Of a stretch of 64,000 nt of DNA, positions 26,022 to 34,116 are shown piece by piece. Source of the DNA: Rhodocyclaceae bacterium (GTDB taxonomy: Bacteria; Pseudomonadota; Gammaproteobacteria; Burkholderiales; Rhodocyclaceae); contig JAGRGB010000046.1 in NCBI GenBank assembly GCA_020445745.1, positions 1-64,000 on the forward strand, read 5' to 3'. Every line of letters starts with the position of its first letter. Positions within the stretch are counted from its first letter, which is position 1. The notes beneath the pieces are model-generated. The model saw only the letters and a list, made by a program, of their open reading frames with translations, did not search any database and was not told the origin of the DNA. The position numbers and the translations under genes were made by a program.

Positions 26022-28184
26022 GTGACCGAATCGACGCGGACAACACCTGTAAACCAGGGAGGATTCAGCCTCACGCCGCTCCGACTGATGGGCGGCATGA
26101 TGCTCGGCACCGGCTTCGCGTGGCCGGCCCATGCCATCCAGCATGTTCTTCCCGGTGACCAGCCGGTGCCAGTCCTGAAGCTGTCGTCGACTCTGACGCT
26201 CGAACGCGATCACGCGAAAGACGGACGAAACCCAGGCAGCGCGGCCACGGTGTCGCAGGATCCCCGCGACACCGATCCGTTCGCGTTGCCATGGCACGGC
26301 GCAGCCGCGCTCGCCCAGGCCGAAGCTGCGCCTGCCGACGGCGGCCCGCAACCGGCCGGCGACCGTCCCGAGGTCTTCGTCGAGGTGTCCGAGCCACCGC
26401 CCGAATCGCCCGCGCCGGCGGCGCCGGGTAACACCCCGGACAATCGCGACGCGGACAGGCGCTACGGCCTGGCGCCGATACGCTGGGGCGGCGAGATGGG
26501 CTTCTCGTGGCGCCGCCAGAAACCCGAGGACAATCCGGCGCTGACGACCAAGACCTACGACATCAGCGCGCAGGCCGCCAGCTACATCCTGCAGCCCTGG
26601 ATCGCCCAGATCAGCGGTCGGGTCACCCTGGCATTCGTCACCAGCGAGACCAGTGCCGGCGACCCGAGCAGCCGTGGTTCGGATTCGCTCGGCGTGTCGG
26701 GCTCGCTCGGTGCCAACATCTTCCCGCTCAGCCGTTTTCCACTGGCACTCGGCTTCTCGGTGACGGACAGCCGTACCGAATCGACCCTGCTCACGAGCAC
26801 CCAGCGCTCCTACCGCTTCACGGCGCGCCAGGACTACCGCCCGCTGCGGGGCAACTGGAATGCCAACGGCACCTTCGATTGGGACCGCATCGAGGGCGGC
26901 ACGTTTGGCGACGATACCGTGTATCGCTTCGGCGGCGGCTATCGCTGGCAGACGGACAAGCAAAATCTCGACGTCCAGGGCTCGCTGACCGAGAACGACC
27001 GCAGCGACAGTTTCGCCTCGCAGATCCTGGTCGTCACCGGCAACCATTACTATCAGGCCAGCCGCGACATAACGGTCAATTCGACGGCGAGCCTGTTGCA
27101 GGACAAGCGCGGCAGCGACACCGGCAATGACACCACGCTGCGCACCTACCAGGTCTATAGTGCCGCCAGCTGGGTGCCCCTCGAATCGCCGTGGAGTGCA
27201 TCGGCCGCGGCGCGCTATGCGCGATCCGAGTCCAGCGGCTCGGCATCGAATTCGCGCGATTCGGTCAACCTCAACGCCACCGGACGCTACCGCTTCAATC
27301 GCAACCTGACCGGGTCCGGCAGCGCATCGATGTCCAGCTCGCGATCCAACGGCCGGATCCAGAACGTCTACACGCAATCCGCGTCGCTGAGCTACAGCGG
27401 GGATCCTCTCACGCTCGGGAAATTTTCCTACAGTTGGGGAACCGGGATCGGCTTCGCCAACACCATCGCCGAGGAACGCGACAGCCGCAGCACGTCTGCC
27501 AGCGCCTCCCACTCGTTGAATCGGCTATGGCGCCCGGGGCCGCGCAGCACGCTGGCGGCATCCGCCTCCCAGGGCGTGAACTACAGCCGCACCTTCGGCC
27601 TCGCCGAAGCCATCCACACGACTTCGCTGTCCCACAACGGCTCGCTGACCTATCACACCAGTCCGTCCGATTCGAGCAGCGGGTCGCTGGGCATCAGCGT
27701 CTCGGACACCCGCATCCGTGGCGATCGGGAATCCCAGTTCCAGATGCTGAACGTCCAGTTGAACGGTTTCTGGAACCTGTCGCGTCGTTCGCAACTGAAC
27801 GCCAACCTCAGCTACCAGAAAAGCTGGCGGGACGAGACCGAGGATACCGTCGAGGAGGATCCCTTCGACCCGTTCGCCAGCGAGGATCGTAAGAGCGAGG
27901 ACTCGTCCCTCAACGGCTCACTCAGCTACTACCTCGACCGCCCGTTCTCGGTGCGCGGCCTGCGTTATACCTTGCGCTACACCGCCGCCGAATCGAATGG
28001 CAACGAACGCGAGTTCGGCGTCCTCGATGGCGAGCGCGAACAGACCAGCCAGGATCTCGAACAAAACCTCGACTATCGAATCGGGCGTCTCGGAGCGCGA
28101 CTGCAGCTCCGGATCGCAGAGGTCGATGGCCGGAAAAATGCTGTACTTTTCTTTCGTGTCAGTAGAAGCTTCGGAGGCTTCTAG
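26022..28184 (+). CDS. Large outer-membrane beta-barrel protein
   Basis: About 720 residues. A signal-like segment (LMGGMMLGTGFAWPAHA) and a Pro/Ala-rich periplasmic linker (about residues 75-145) are followed by some 570 residues of alternating polar/aromatic strands with serine-rich turns, ending in FRVSRSFGGF, a typical outer-membrane C-terminus with terminal Phe. No CxxCH. By size it could hold 24-28 strands, like the MtrB/PioB porins that sheathe cytochromes, but I cannot show homology. The GTG at 26022 is the most plausible start; ATG 26088 is an alternative. The parvulin gene lies directly upstream. Confidence 0.75.
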   Translation: MTESTRTTPVNQGGFSLTPLRLMGGMMLGTGFAWPAHAIQHVLPGDQPVPVLKLSSTLTLERDHAKDGRNPGSAATVSQDPRDTDPFALPWHGAAALAQAEAAPADGGPQPAGDRPEVFVEVSEPPPESPAPAAPGNTPDNRDADRRYGLAPIRWGGEMGFSWRRQKPEDNPALTTKTYDISAQAASYILQPWIAQISGRVTLAFVTSETSAGDPSSRGSDSLGVSGSLGANIFPLSRFPLALGFSVTDSRTESTLLTSTQRSYRFTARQDYRPLRGNWNANGTFDWDRIEGGTFGDDTVYRFGGGYRWQTDKQNLDVQGSLTENDRSDSFASQILVVTGNHYYQASRDITVNSTASLLQDKRGSDTGNDTTLRTYQVYSAASWVPLESPWSASAAARYARSESSGSASNSRDSVNLNATGRYRFNRNLTGSGSASMSSSRSNGRIQNVYTQSASLSYSGDPLTLGKFSYSWGTGIGFANTIAEERDSRSTSASASHSLNRLWRPGPRSTLAASASQGVNYSRTFGLAEAIHTTSLSHNGSLTYHTSPSDSSSGSLGISVSDTRIRGDRESQFQMLNVQLNGFWNLSRRSQLNANLSYQKSWRDETEDTVEEDPFDPFASEDRKSEDSSLNGSLSYYLDRPFSVRGLRYTLRYTAAESNGNEREFGVLDGEREQTSQDLEQNLDYRIGRLGARLQLRIAEVDGRKNAVLFFRVSRSFGGF

Positions 28185-28273
28185 GGAGTGGGGAGGCCGG
28201 TCACGACCGCCCGTGGCCGCGGATCCGTGCCGGTCGCAAGTCAGATTTACAACCTGAAATGAGGCATGCATCA

Positions 28274-28699
28274 ATGAGATTACGACACCCCAGGGCACCT
28301 TGGCGCAGCGCACTCGCGCTCGTCGCGGCCGTCTGGATCGGCAGCATCGGCACCTCTGGCGAAGCCCGCGCTGAGTACGCGGACGTGGTGATCAACAATT
28401 ACTCGGACGCGGCCGGCATGCGGCCGGTGATCTTCCCCCACTGGTTTCACCGCATTCGTTTCCGTTGCAAGGTCTGCCATGCCGACCTGGGCTTCCAGTT
28501 CAAGGCCGGGGGCAACGAGATCAACATGGTGAAGATCATCGACGGCCAGTTCTGCGGCGCCTGCCACAACGGTGACATCGCGTGGTCGGTCGAAAACTGC
28601 AACCTGTGTCACTCCGGCAAGCCCGGCACGCCGACGCAGGTCCATGAGAGCACGATCCAGAAGCTCGCCATTCAACCCCAGGCAGGAGGCCAGCAATGA
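28274..28699 (+). CDS. Triheme c7-like cytochrome, type A
   Basis: 141 residues. Signal peptide to about residue 33 (ARAEYADVV). Three hemes: CKVCH (65), CGACH (94) and CNLCH (109), in the compact pattern FPHWFHRIRFRCKVCH, IIDGQFCGACHNG, ENCNLCHSGKPG. This matches the c7-type triheme domain used in periplasmic and polymeric multiheme proteins. It is nearly the same as the protein at 31737. The ATG at 28274 is preferred over 28259 because TGAGG lies 9 bases before it. The stop overlaps the next start. Confidence 0.9.
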   Translation: MRLRHPRAPWRSALALVAAVWIGSIGTSGEARAEYADVVINNYSDAAGMRPVIFPHWFHRIRFRCKVCHADLGFQFKAGGNEINMVKIIDGQFCGACHNGDIAWSVENCNLCHSGKPGTPTQVHESTIQKLAIQPQAGGQQ

Positions 28700-29619
28700 T
28701 CAGGACCCTGCGAAATCCGGCTGTCGCACTCGGTGCGCTGTGCTGCACGCTGTTCGCCACCGGCACCGCCCTCGCCCAGCAGGACAAGGGCAAGGCGGTC
28801 TACGACAAGGTCTGCGTCGCATGTCATTCGGCGGGCATCGCAGGCGCGCCCAGACTCGGCGACGCCAAGGCCTGGGCGCCGCGCATCAAGACCGGCATCG
28901 ACACCCTGTACGGATCGGCCCTCAAAGGCAAGGCACCGGCGATGCCGGCGAAGGGCGGCGCGACCGACCTCCCCGACGCGGACATCAAGGCGGCGGTCGA
29001 CTACATGGTGGCCGCGGCCAAGGACGGCGGCTCCGGCGCTGCGGCAACGGCACCTGCCGCGGCCGCACCGGCGGCTGCGGCGGCCGCAGCGACCAAGCCC
29101 CGGCCTGCCGCGCTGAGCTTCAACCGGCTGCTCAAGCCGGCATCCAAGCGCAACCCGCCGCCGCCGGAGGACGGGATCCACGACCCGCAAAACGACGGCA
29201 CCCACGCACTGCAGCCGCCGCTTCAGGTGTTCGAATCCCTGCCTCGCAGCAATGCGGGCAATCGTGTGGACTGGGTCAAGGCACTCGACAACAACCTCAT
29301 CGCGCCACGCTGGGATCGCACCGATCCGGCGGCAGCGCCGGTGGTGATGGACCTCAACATCGTGCGCGAGGTCAAGGGCTCGATGCCGGACGTGGTCTAT
29401 CCGCACAAGCAGCATACGGCCTGGCTGGACTGCTCGAACTGCCACCCGCAGATCTTCATTCCGCAAAAAGGCGCCAACCAGATCAGCATGGCGGCGATCC
29501 TGCTCGGCCAGAAGTGCGGGGTCTGCCACGGCAAGGTCGCTTTCCCGGTATCCGAGTGCAGAATCTGCCACTCGAAGAAGAAGAACGTGATGCCGGTCAA
29601 GAACGCCCAGGCGAACTGA
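28696..29619 (+). CDS. Fusion: c5-like cytochrome domain plus type B triheme domain
   Basis: 307 residues. Signal peptide (to TALAQQ), a c5-like domain with CVACH (about residue 40) and the APAMPAKGG methionine region, an Ala/Pro-rich linker (about 113-140), and a C-terminal triheme domain with CSNCH, CGVCH and CRICH. The C-terminal part is homologous to the proteins at 31093 and 55147 (SMPDVVYPHKQHTAWLDCSNCH pattern). Four hemes in all. It could carry electrons between a low-potential triheme unit and a class I partner. The start overlaps the type A triheme gene (ATGA). Confidence 0.88.
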   Translation: MIRTLRNPAVALGALCCTLFATGTALAQQDKGKAVYDKVCVACHSAGIAGAPRLGDAKAWAPRIKTGIDTLYGSALKGKAPAMPAKGGATDLPDADIKAAVDYMVAAAKDGGSGAAATAPAAAAPAAAAAAATKPRPAALSFNRLLKPASKRNPPPPEDGIHDPQNDGTHALQPPLQVFESLPRSNAGNRVDWVKALDNNLIAPRWDRTDPAAAPVVMDLNIVREVKGSMPDVVYPHKQHTAWLDCSNCHPQIFIPQKGANQISMAAILLGQKCGVCHGKVAFPVSECRICHSKKKNVMPVKNAQAN

Positions 29620-29625
29620 TCGACA

Positions 29626-29668
29626 GGCCACGGCCCGCATGCCACGCGATGGCCACTGGGCCGTGGCC
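29626..29668 (+). terminator. Inverted repeat after the triheme pair
   Basis: GGCCACGGCCC (29626-29636) and GGGCCGTGGCC (29658-29668) form an 11-bp perfect stem with a 21-base loop, 7 bases after the stop at 29619. There is no T run, so factor-independent termination is uncertain. Confidence 0.5.
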
Positions 29669-30171
29669 GGTCACCCTGCGGCGGTCACGGCGCAGGGCCG
29701 CTGCCCCGGTAGCAGCCGCCGCCGCGGCGAGCCCTCGCACATGGCGCTCGAGCGGGTCGCCACGCCCGCCGGCCGTGTGGCGCTGCCGACCGCACGGCGA
29801 CCGAGGCGCCAATCCATGCGCGACGATCGCTACGGTAGTCAAGGTCGACGTGCGCCCAAGCAGCCTGGCCCGGGCGTCGCTCACGGGTGATCCGAGAATA
29901 CGCGGACCGCAGGCCGATAGGGGCCCGCCGCGCTCAACATTCCGCAACATGCGAACGGTGCCCTGGCTGCGACGCGAGGTAGAATCGGCATGACGAGGCG
30001 CATTCGCCGCCCACTGCCGACGAAGTCGCGCCGGCGATCGTGGGCGAAGCCATCGGGGCACTGAAACCAATCCGCAACGGTTCGATCTTAGAACCGTCGA
30101 ACGAACACCGAGAATGTCCGCGCGGTGACGAAGCTTTCCCGGTCCGCGCGACATGATTTAGGAGTGCTGCA
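29669..30171. other. About 500 bases without a recognisable gene
   Basis: GC-rich sequence between the triheme pair and the helical-protein gene. It contains an inverted repeat ACGGTTC-N7-GAACCGT at 30077-30097 about 75 bases before the next start codon, a possible operator, and AGGAG before the ATG at 30172. No sigma-54 site, FNR box, RNA gene or convincing reading frame was found. Confidence 0.6.
30077..30097. promoter_or_regulatory. Inverted repeat upstream of the helical-protein gene
   Basis: ACGGTTC (30077-30083) and GAACCGT (30091-30097) with a 7-base spacer. Position 75 bases before the ATG fits a regulator site. The GGTTCGATC part resembles a tRNA T-loop, but no tRNA fold surrounds it. 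Confidence 0.35.
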
Positions 30172-31074
30172 ATGTCAGTCAAACATGTTGCCGGTGTCGG
30201 ACTCGCCTGGCTGGCGCTGGTCGGCGCCGCCAGTGCCGTCGAGGGCGAGACTGCAGCGACCCGCATGCAGGCCCAGACGGTCGATGTCGCACAACTCGAG
30301 AAGCGCTTCACGTCGGTCGGGACGCTGCTGACGACGTCGTCCGCCGCAAAGCAGATCGAAGCGAGTGGTGAACCCGAATCGATGCGCCGCCATGCCGATG
30401 CCAAACGGCTCTACCAGCAGGCCAGGGATGCTTTCGCCGCCGGCGACAACGCCACCGCGTCGCGCCTGCTCTCCGAAGCCAGCGTGACGATGTTCTCGGC
30501 GGTCAGGACCGCCGCTCCCGAGCGCATCAGTTCGCAGAAGGCGCAGACCGACTTCAACAACAAGCTGGAAAGCGTCAAGGCGCTGCTCGCCGCGCAAAAG
30601 CGGATCAGCGAGGAGAAGACCGAAGTGAAGGACGCCGCCGACAGCGCGCGCCAGATCGAGGGTCTGCTTGCCGAAGCGCAGCAGCAGGCCAACGCCAATC
30701 GCCTGACCGAGGCGCGGGCTACGCTGGAGCGCGCCTACCTGATGGCAAAGGCGTCGATCAGTTCGATGCGCACCGGCGACACCCTGGTCCGATCCCTGCA
30801 TTTCGCGACCAAGGAAGAGGAGTATCACTACGAGCTCGACCGCAACGATACCCACCAGATGCTGATCAAGGTGCTGGTGGAAGACCGGAGCAAGTCGAAC
30901 CCGTCGATGGACGAGCGCATGAGGGCCTTTCTCGAACGCGCCGGACAATTGCGCGGGCAGGCCGAATCGAGCGCCTCGCGTGGCGACTTCAGCGGCGCGA
31001 TCCAGTTGCTCGAAACGTCCACCGCCGAGCTGGTCAAGGCGATCCGCAATGCCGGCATCTACATTCCCGGTTGA
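30172..31074 (+). CDS. Exported alpha-helical protein of unknown function
   Basis: 300 residues. Signal peptide MSVKHVAGVGLAWLALVGAASAVEG, then an almost entirely helical, Ala/Glu/Lys/Gln-rich chain with TPR-like or coiled-coil helix pairs (LYQQARDAFAAGDNATASRLLSEAS; LLAEAQQQANANRLTEARATLERAY; LRGQAESSASRGDFSGAIQLLETS). No heme motif and no cysteine. AGGAG lies 7 bases before the ATG. It is encoded inside the cytochrome run, 18 bases before a triheme gene, and could be a periplasmic scaffold. I do not recognise a named family. Confidence 0.75.
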   Translation: MSVKHVAGVGLAWLALVGAASAVEGETAATRMQAQTVDVAQLEKRFTSVGTLLTTSSAAKQIEASGEPESMRRHADAKRLYQQARDAFAAGDNATASRLLSEASVTMFSAVRTAAPERISSQKAQTDFNNKLESVKALLAAQKRISEEKTEVKDAADSARQIEGLLAEAQQQANANRLTEARATLERAYLMAKASISSMRTGDTLVRSLHFATKEEEYHYELDRNDTHQMLIKVLVEDRSKSNPSMDERMRAFLERAGQLRGQAESSASRGDFSGAIQLLETSTAELVKAIRNAGIYIPG

Positions 31075-31092
31075 GTCGGGAGTCCAGCTTAC

Positions 31093-31740
31093 GTGTCGCT
31101 CCGCCGGATCCTGACCACCCTCGCCGTTTCGTTGTTGTCGTCGGCAACGGCGTGGTCCGGCGAATGGGCGAAGCTTTCCGAGGACGGCGTCCACGACCCC
31201 CGGGGCCCGGCGATCGGGCTGCTGCAGCAGCCCGGCGACGCGTTGTCCAACCTGCCCGGCGACGGTGCCGGCAACCAGGTGCATTGGATCAAGGCGCTGC
31301 GATCCGGGGTGATCCGGCCACGCCCGAACATCGACCCCGCACGCGAAGACCGCAGGCTGGACAAGGATATCTACCTCGATCTCTACGGCAGCATGCCGTC
31401 GGTCCGCTTTCCGCACCTGGCGCATACCGAATGGCTGGATTGCACGAACTGCCACGACCAGCTGTTCCTGCCCAAGCGTGGAGCCAACGGCATCAGCATG
31501 TTCCTGATCCTCCAGGGTCAGCAATGCGGTGTCTGCCATGGTGCCGTCGCCTTCCCGCTGACCGAATGCAGTCGCTGTCACTCGGTGCGGAACCACATCG
31601 CTCAGCGCATCGTCGCCGAGCTCGAAGCCGAAGAGGCGCGCAAGGCGGCAGGCGGGGGATCGAAGGAGGCCGGCTCCGCCGACGCCCCTCGCGGGGCCCC
31701 GGCGAAGCCGCCCAAGGACGCCCGGGGAGGCGCCCGATGA
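31093..31740 (+). CDS. Triheme cytochrome c, type B
   Basis: 215 residues with a GTG start. Signal peptide ending at AWSGEW (about residue 22). A family-typical opening (LSEDGVHDPRGPAI, LPGDGAGNQVHWIKALRSGVIRPR) precedes three hemes: CTNCH, CGVCH and CSRCH, with SMPSVRFPHLAHTEWLDC before the first. The Lys/Ala/Gly/Pro-rich tail after about residue 175 is not shared with the other type B proteins. The stop overlaps the start of the type A triheme gene at 31737. Confidence 0.88.
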   Translation: MSLRRILTTLAVSLLSSATAWSGEWAKLSEDGVHDPRGPAIGLLQQPGDALSNLPGDGAGNQVHWIKALRSGVIRPRPNIDPAREDRRLDKDIYLDLYGSMPSVRFPHLAHTEWLDCTNCHDQLFLPKRGANGISMFLILQGQQCGVCHGAVAFPLTECSRCHSVRNHIAQRIVAELEAEEARKAAGGGSKEAGSADAPRGAPAKPPKDARGGAR

Positions 31741-32135
31741 CCGGATCCGCGTCCCTGCGCGCCGCGCTCGCCGTGCCGCTGCTGGCGATCGCGCTGACGG
31801 TCGGACTCAGCGCCGAGTCGCGTGCCGAATACGCCGACGTGGTGCTCAACCGCAATGCCGAAAAGGAAGGCATGCGGCCGGTCGTGTTCCCGCACTGGTT
31901 CCACCGCATCCGTTTCCGCTGCAAGGTCTGCCACGCCGAACTGGGCTTCAAGATGCGGGCCGGCTCGAACCTGGTGACGATGGGTGACATCATCGACGGC
32001 CGCTTCTGCGGCGCTTGTCACAACGGCCAGATCGCGTGGGCGCCGGAGAACTGCGATCTGTGCCATTCCGGCAAGCCCGGCCTGCCGCCGGGCATCTTCG
32101 GAGGACACGAGACCAATGGCCCGGGTATCTGGTAG
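31737..32135 (+). CDS. Triheme c7-like cytochrome, type A, second copy
   Basis: 132 residues. Signal peptide to ESRAEYAD, then CKVCH, CGACH and CDLCH in the same frame as the protein at 28274. The block from EYADVV through CHSGKPG is largely identical, including FPHWFHRIRFRCKVCHAELGF, so the two arose by duplication. Here the order is B then A, whereas at 28274-29619 it is A then B. Periplasmic electron carrier. The next gene begins inside the end of this one (32116). Confidence 0.88.
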   Translation: MTGSASLRAALAVPLLAIALTVGLSAESRAEYADVVLNRNAEKEGMRPVVFPHWFHRIRFRCKVCHAELGFKMRAGSNLVTMGDIIDGRFCGACHNGQIAWAPENCDLCHSGKPGLPPGIFGGHETNGPGIW

Positions 32136-33045
32136 AGGCCTGCTCTTCTCGCTGCTCGTCATGCTGCTCGGCCCGGTCCCTGCCGCGCTCGGCGACGAGC
32201 CCGCGACCGTCGGCCCGGTCGACCGCTTGCTGCTGCGCGAGCAGTCGATCGGCGCCGGCTACTTCGTCGTGTCGGCCGAGGGTGCCGGCGGTTTTTCCGG
32301 TTTCATGAACCCGACATCGCTGGCCGCCGAAGGCAGCACGCTGTTCGTCGCCGATCAGGGATTGCGCCGGGTCTACCGGGTCGAACTTGACAGCCGCGAG
32401 GTCACGCCACTGGCTACGCTGGGCGGCGCCGCGCCGCGGCTGCGCATCGGCCTGGCACGCAGCTGGTTCCTGCTGCCGCCCGCCGGCAACGTGGTGCGCG
32501 AATTCGGGCCGGAGGGCGAACCGCGTGGCGAGTACAGCAACGTCGAACTGACCCAGGCCACCGACGTCCTTCGCGAGCCCAGCAGCGGACGGATCTGGAT
32601 CTTCGACTTCGCGGGCACGATGCACGAGTTCTCGCCGGGCGGATCGCTGCTGCGCTCGCGCCGCATCCTCGCCGATCACGGCACCGCGATCCAGGCCGCG
32701 GCGGCCGGATCCCAGTTCATCTACGCGCTCGATCGCCACTGTGCCTGCGTCATCGAGCTCGACCATCACGGCTTGCCGCTGCGGATGATCGCCGATGGCG
32801 AGCTGGCTTTCGCGAGTGATCTCGCCGTCGATGGCTACGGCCGCATCTGGCTGAGCCAGCACGACCGGACCCAGATCGTGATGATCGACAACACCGAGCG
32901 CGTCCATCACCTGGAACTCCACGATCTCGGACTCAATCTGGTGTCGGCCCTGACGATTGCCGATGGTCGCCTGTTCGTTGCGGATCCGACCACGGGCGCG
33001 GTCGTCGTCTTCAGTCTGTTGCCACCCGACCCGGGCGCCCAGTGA
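32116..33045 (+). CDS. NHL-like beta-propeller protein
   Basis: 309 residues. Signal peptide (GLLFSLLVMLLGPVPAALGDE). Degenerate NHL blades: LFVADQGLRRVYRVEL, GRIWIFDFAGTMHEFS, FASDLAVDGYGRIWLSQHDRTQIVMID and ALTIADGRLFVADPTTGAVVVF. A Cys pair (HCACVIEL) is not a heme motif. It overlaps the triheme gene upstream by 20 bases and the next NHL lipoprotein by 4, so all three are one operon. Presumed periplasmic partner of the multiheme cytochromes. Confidence 0.8.
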   Translation: MARVSGRGLLFSLLVMLLGPVPAALGDEPATVGPVDRLLLREQSIGAGYFVVSAEGAGGFSGFMNPTSLAAEGSTLFVADQGLRRVYRVELDSREVTPLATLGGAAPRLRIGLARSWFLLPPAGNVVREFGPEGEPRGEYSNVELTQATDVLREPSSGRIWIFDFAGTMHEFSPGGSLLRSRRILADHGTAIQAAAAGSQFIYALDRHCACVIELDHHGLPLRMIADGELAFASDLAVDGYGRIWLSQHDRTQIVMIDNTERVHHLELHDLGLNLVSALTIADGRLFVADPTTGAVVVFSLLPPDPGAQ

Positions 33046-34115
33046 TTGCCGTGGATCGCACGCTGCGCTTGGCCCCCGTTCTGCTGGCGCTGGCTCTGGC
33101 AGCCTGCGCCAGCGCCCCGGCGCGGCTGCACCTGGGCGTCGGCGACGACCCGGGGCTGTCGCGCCTGATGTGGCCGCCCGGTCCCGACATACCCCGCTAT
33201 CAGTTCGCCGGGCAACTGATCGGCGAGGAGAACTTCGTCCGGGACGAGGCCGCGGACGGCGCGCTGACCCGCTTCTTCCGCTGGCTGGTCGGGCTCTCCG
33301 ACGAGCGGCCGAGGAGCCTGCAGCGACCGCAAGGGGTCGCGGTCGACGCCGACGGGCGCATTCTGGTCAGCGATGTCAGCCGGGCCGCGGTGTTCGTCTT
33401 CGACAACGTCGCCGGGGAACTGCGCATCCTCGAATACGCCTCCGGCCAGCGTCGCTTCGTCGCGCCGATCGGCATCGCCACCGACGGCGACGGCAGCTTC
33501 TGGGTGGCCGACGCCGAACTCGGAATCATTGCCCACTTGTTGCCCGACGGAACCACCCTGGCGCCGATCGGTGCCGGCGAGCTGGAACGGCCGACCGGCC
33601 TCGCGCGCGATCCCGACAGCGGTCGCCTGTACGTCGCCGACACCTATGGCCACGTGATCCGGGAATTCTCCCGCGACGGCGAGCCGCTGCGTACCTTCGG
33701 CAAGCGCGGCCACGACGCGGCCGGCTTCAACTACCCCACCCACCTCGCAATCCGCGATGGTGAGCTGTATGTCACGGACACGATGAACAGCCGGGTACAG
33801 ATCCTGCGTATCGATTCTGGTGAGATCCTGCGAAGCGTGGGGCGGCGGGGCCTGTACACAGGCAACCTGGTGCGCCCCAAGGGGGTTGCGACCGATGCCG
33901 ACGGGAACATCTACGTGGTCGAGTCGCTATACGATAATCTTTTGATATTCAATAACAAAGGGCAATTTCTGATGCCCATCGGCGGCGTCGGCCACGAGGT
34001 CGGAAAGTTCTACCTGCCCTCGGGTGTCGCCGTTGACGACCTTGGCCGGATATTCGTCGCCGACACCTTCAATGGTCGCGTCGCGATTTTCCAGTATCTG
34101 GGAAACAACCAATAA
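33042..34115 (+). CDS. NHL-repeat beta-propeller lipoprotein
   Basis: 357 residues with a GTG start overlapping the previous stop (GTGA). Lipobox LAAC near residue 22. Clear NHL repeats: RPQGVAVDADGRILVSD, APIGIATDGDGSFWVAD, YPTHLAIRDGELYVTDTMNSRVQIL, RPKGVATDADGNIYVVES and LPSGVAVDDLGRIFVADTFNGRVAIF. Same architecture as the lipoprotein at 22660. The next gene, the 11-heme cytochrome, starts one base after the stop codon. Confidence 0.88.
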   Translation: MIAVDRTLRLAPVLLALALAACASAPARLHLGVGDDPGLSRLMWPPGPDIPRYQFAGQLIGEENFVRDEAADGALTRFFRWLVGLSDERPRSLQRPQGVAVDADGRILVSDVSRAAVFVFDNVAGELRILEYASGQRRFVAPIGIATDGDGSFWVADAELGIIAHLLPDGTTLAPIGAGELERPTGLARDPDSGRLYVADTYGHVIREFSRDGEPLRTFGKRGHDAAGFNYPTHLAIRDGELYVTDTMNSRVQILRIDSGEILRSVGRRGLYTGNLVRPKGVATDADGNIYVVESLYDNLLIFNNKGQFLMPIGGVGHEVGKFYLPSGVAVDDLGRIFVADTFNGRVAIFQYLGNNQ

Positions 34116-34116
34116 G

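Noticed and set aside
29639-29890. Small plus-strand frame after the triheme pair
   Set aside because: Begins inside a terminator-like hairpin and has Arg/Pro-rich shadow composition.
30077-30097. GGTTCGATC resembling a tRNA T-loop
   Set aside because: The surrounding inverted repeat has a 7-base spacer with arms that do not fit a T-arm, and no acceptor, D or anticodon arm could be drawn.
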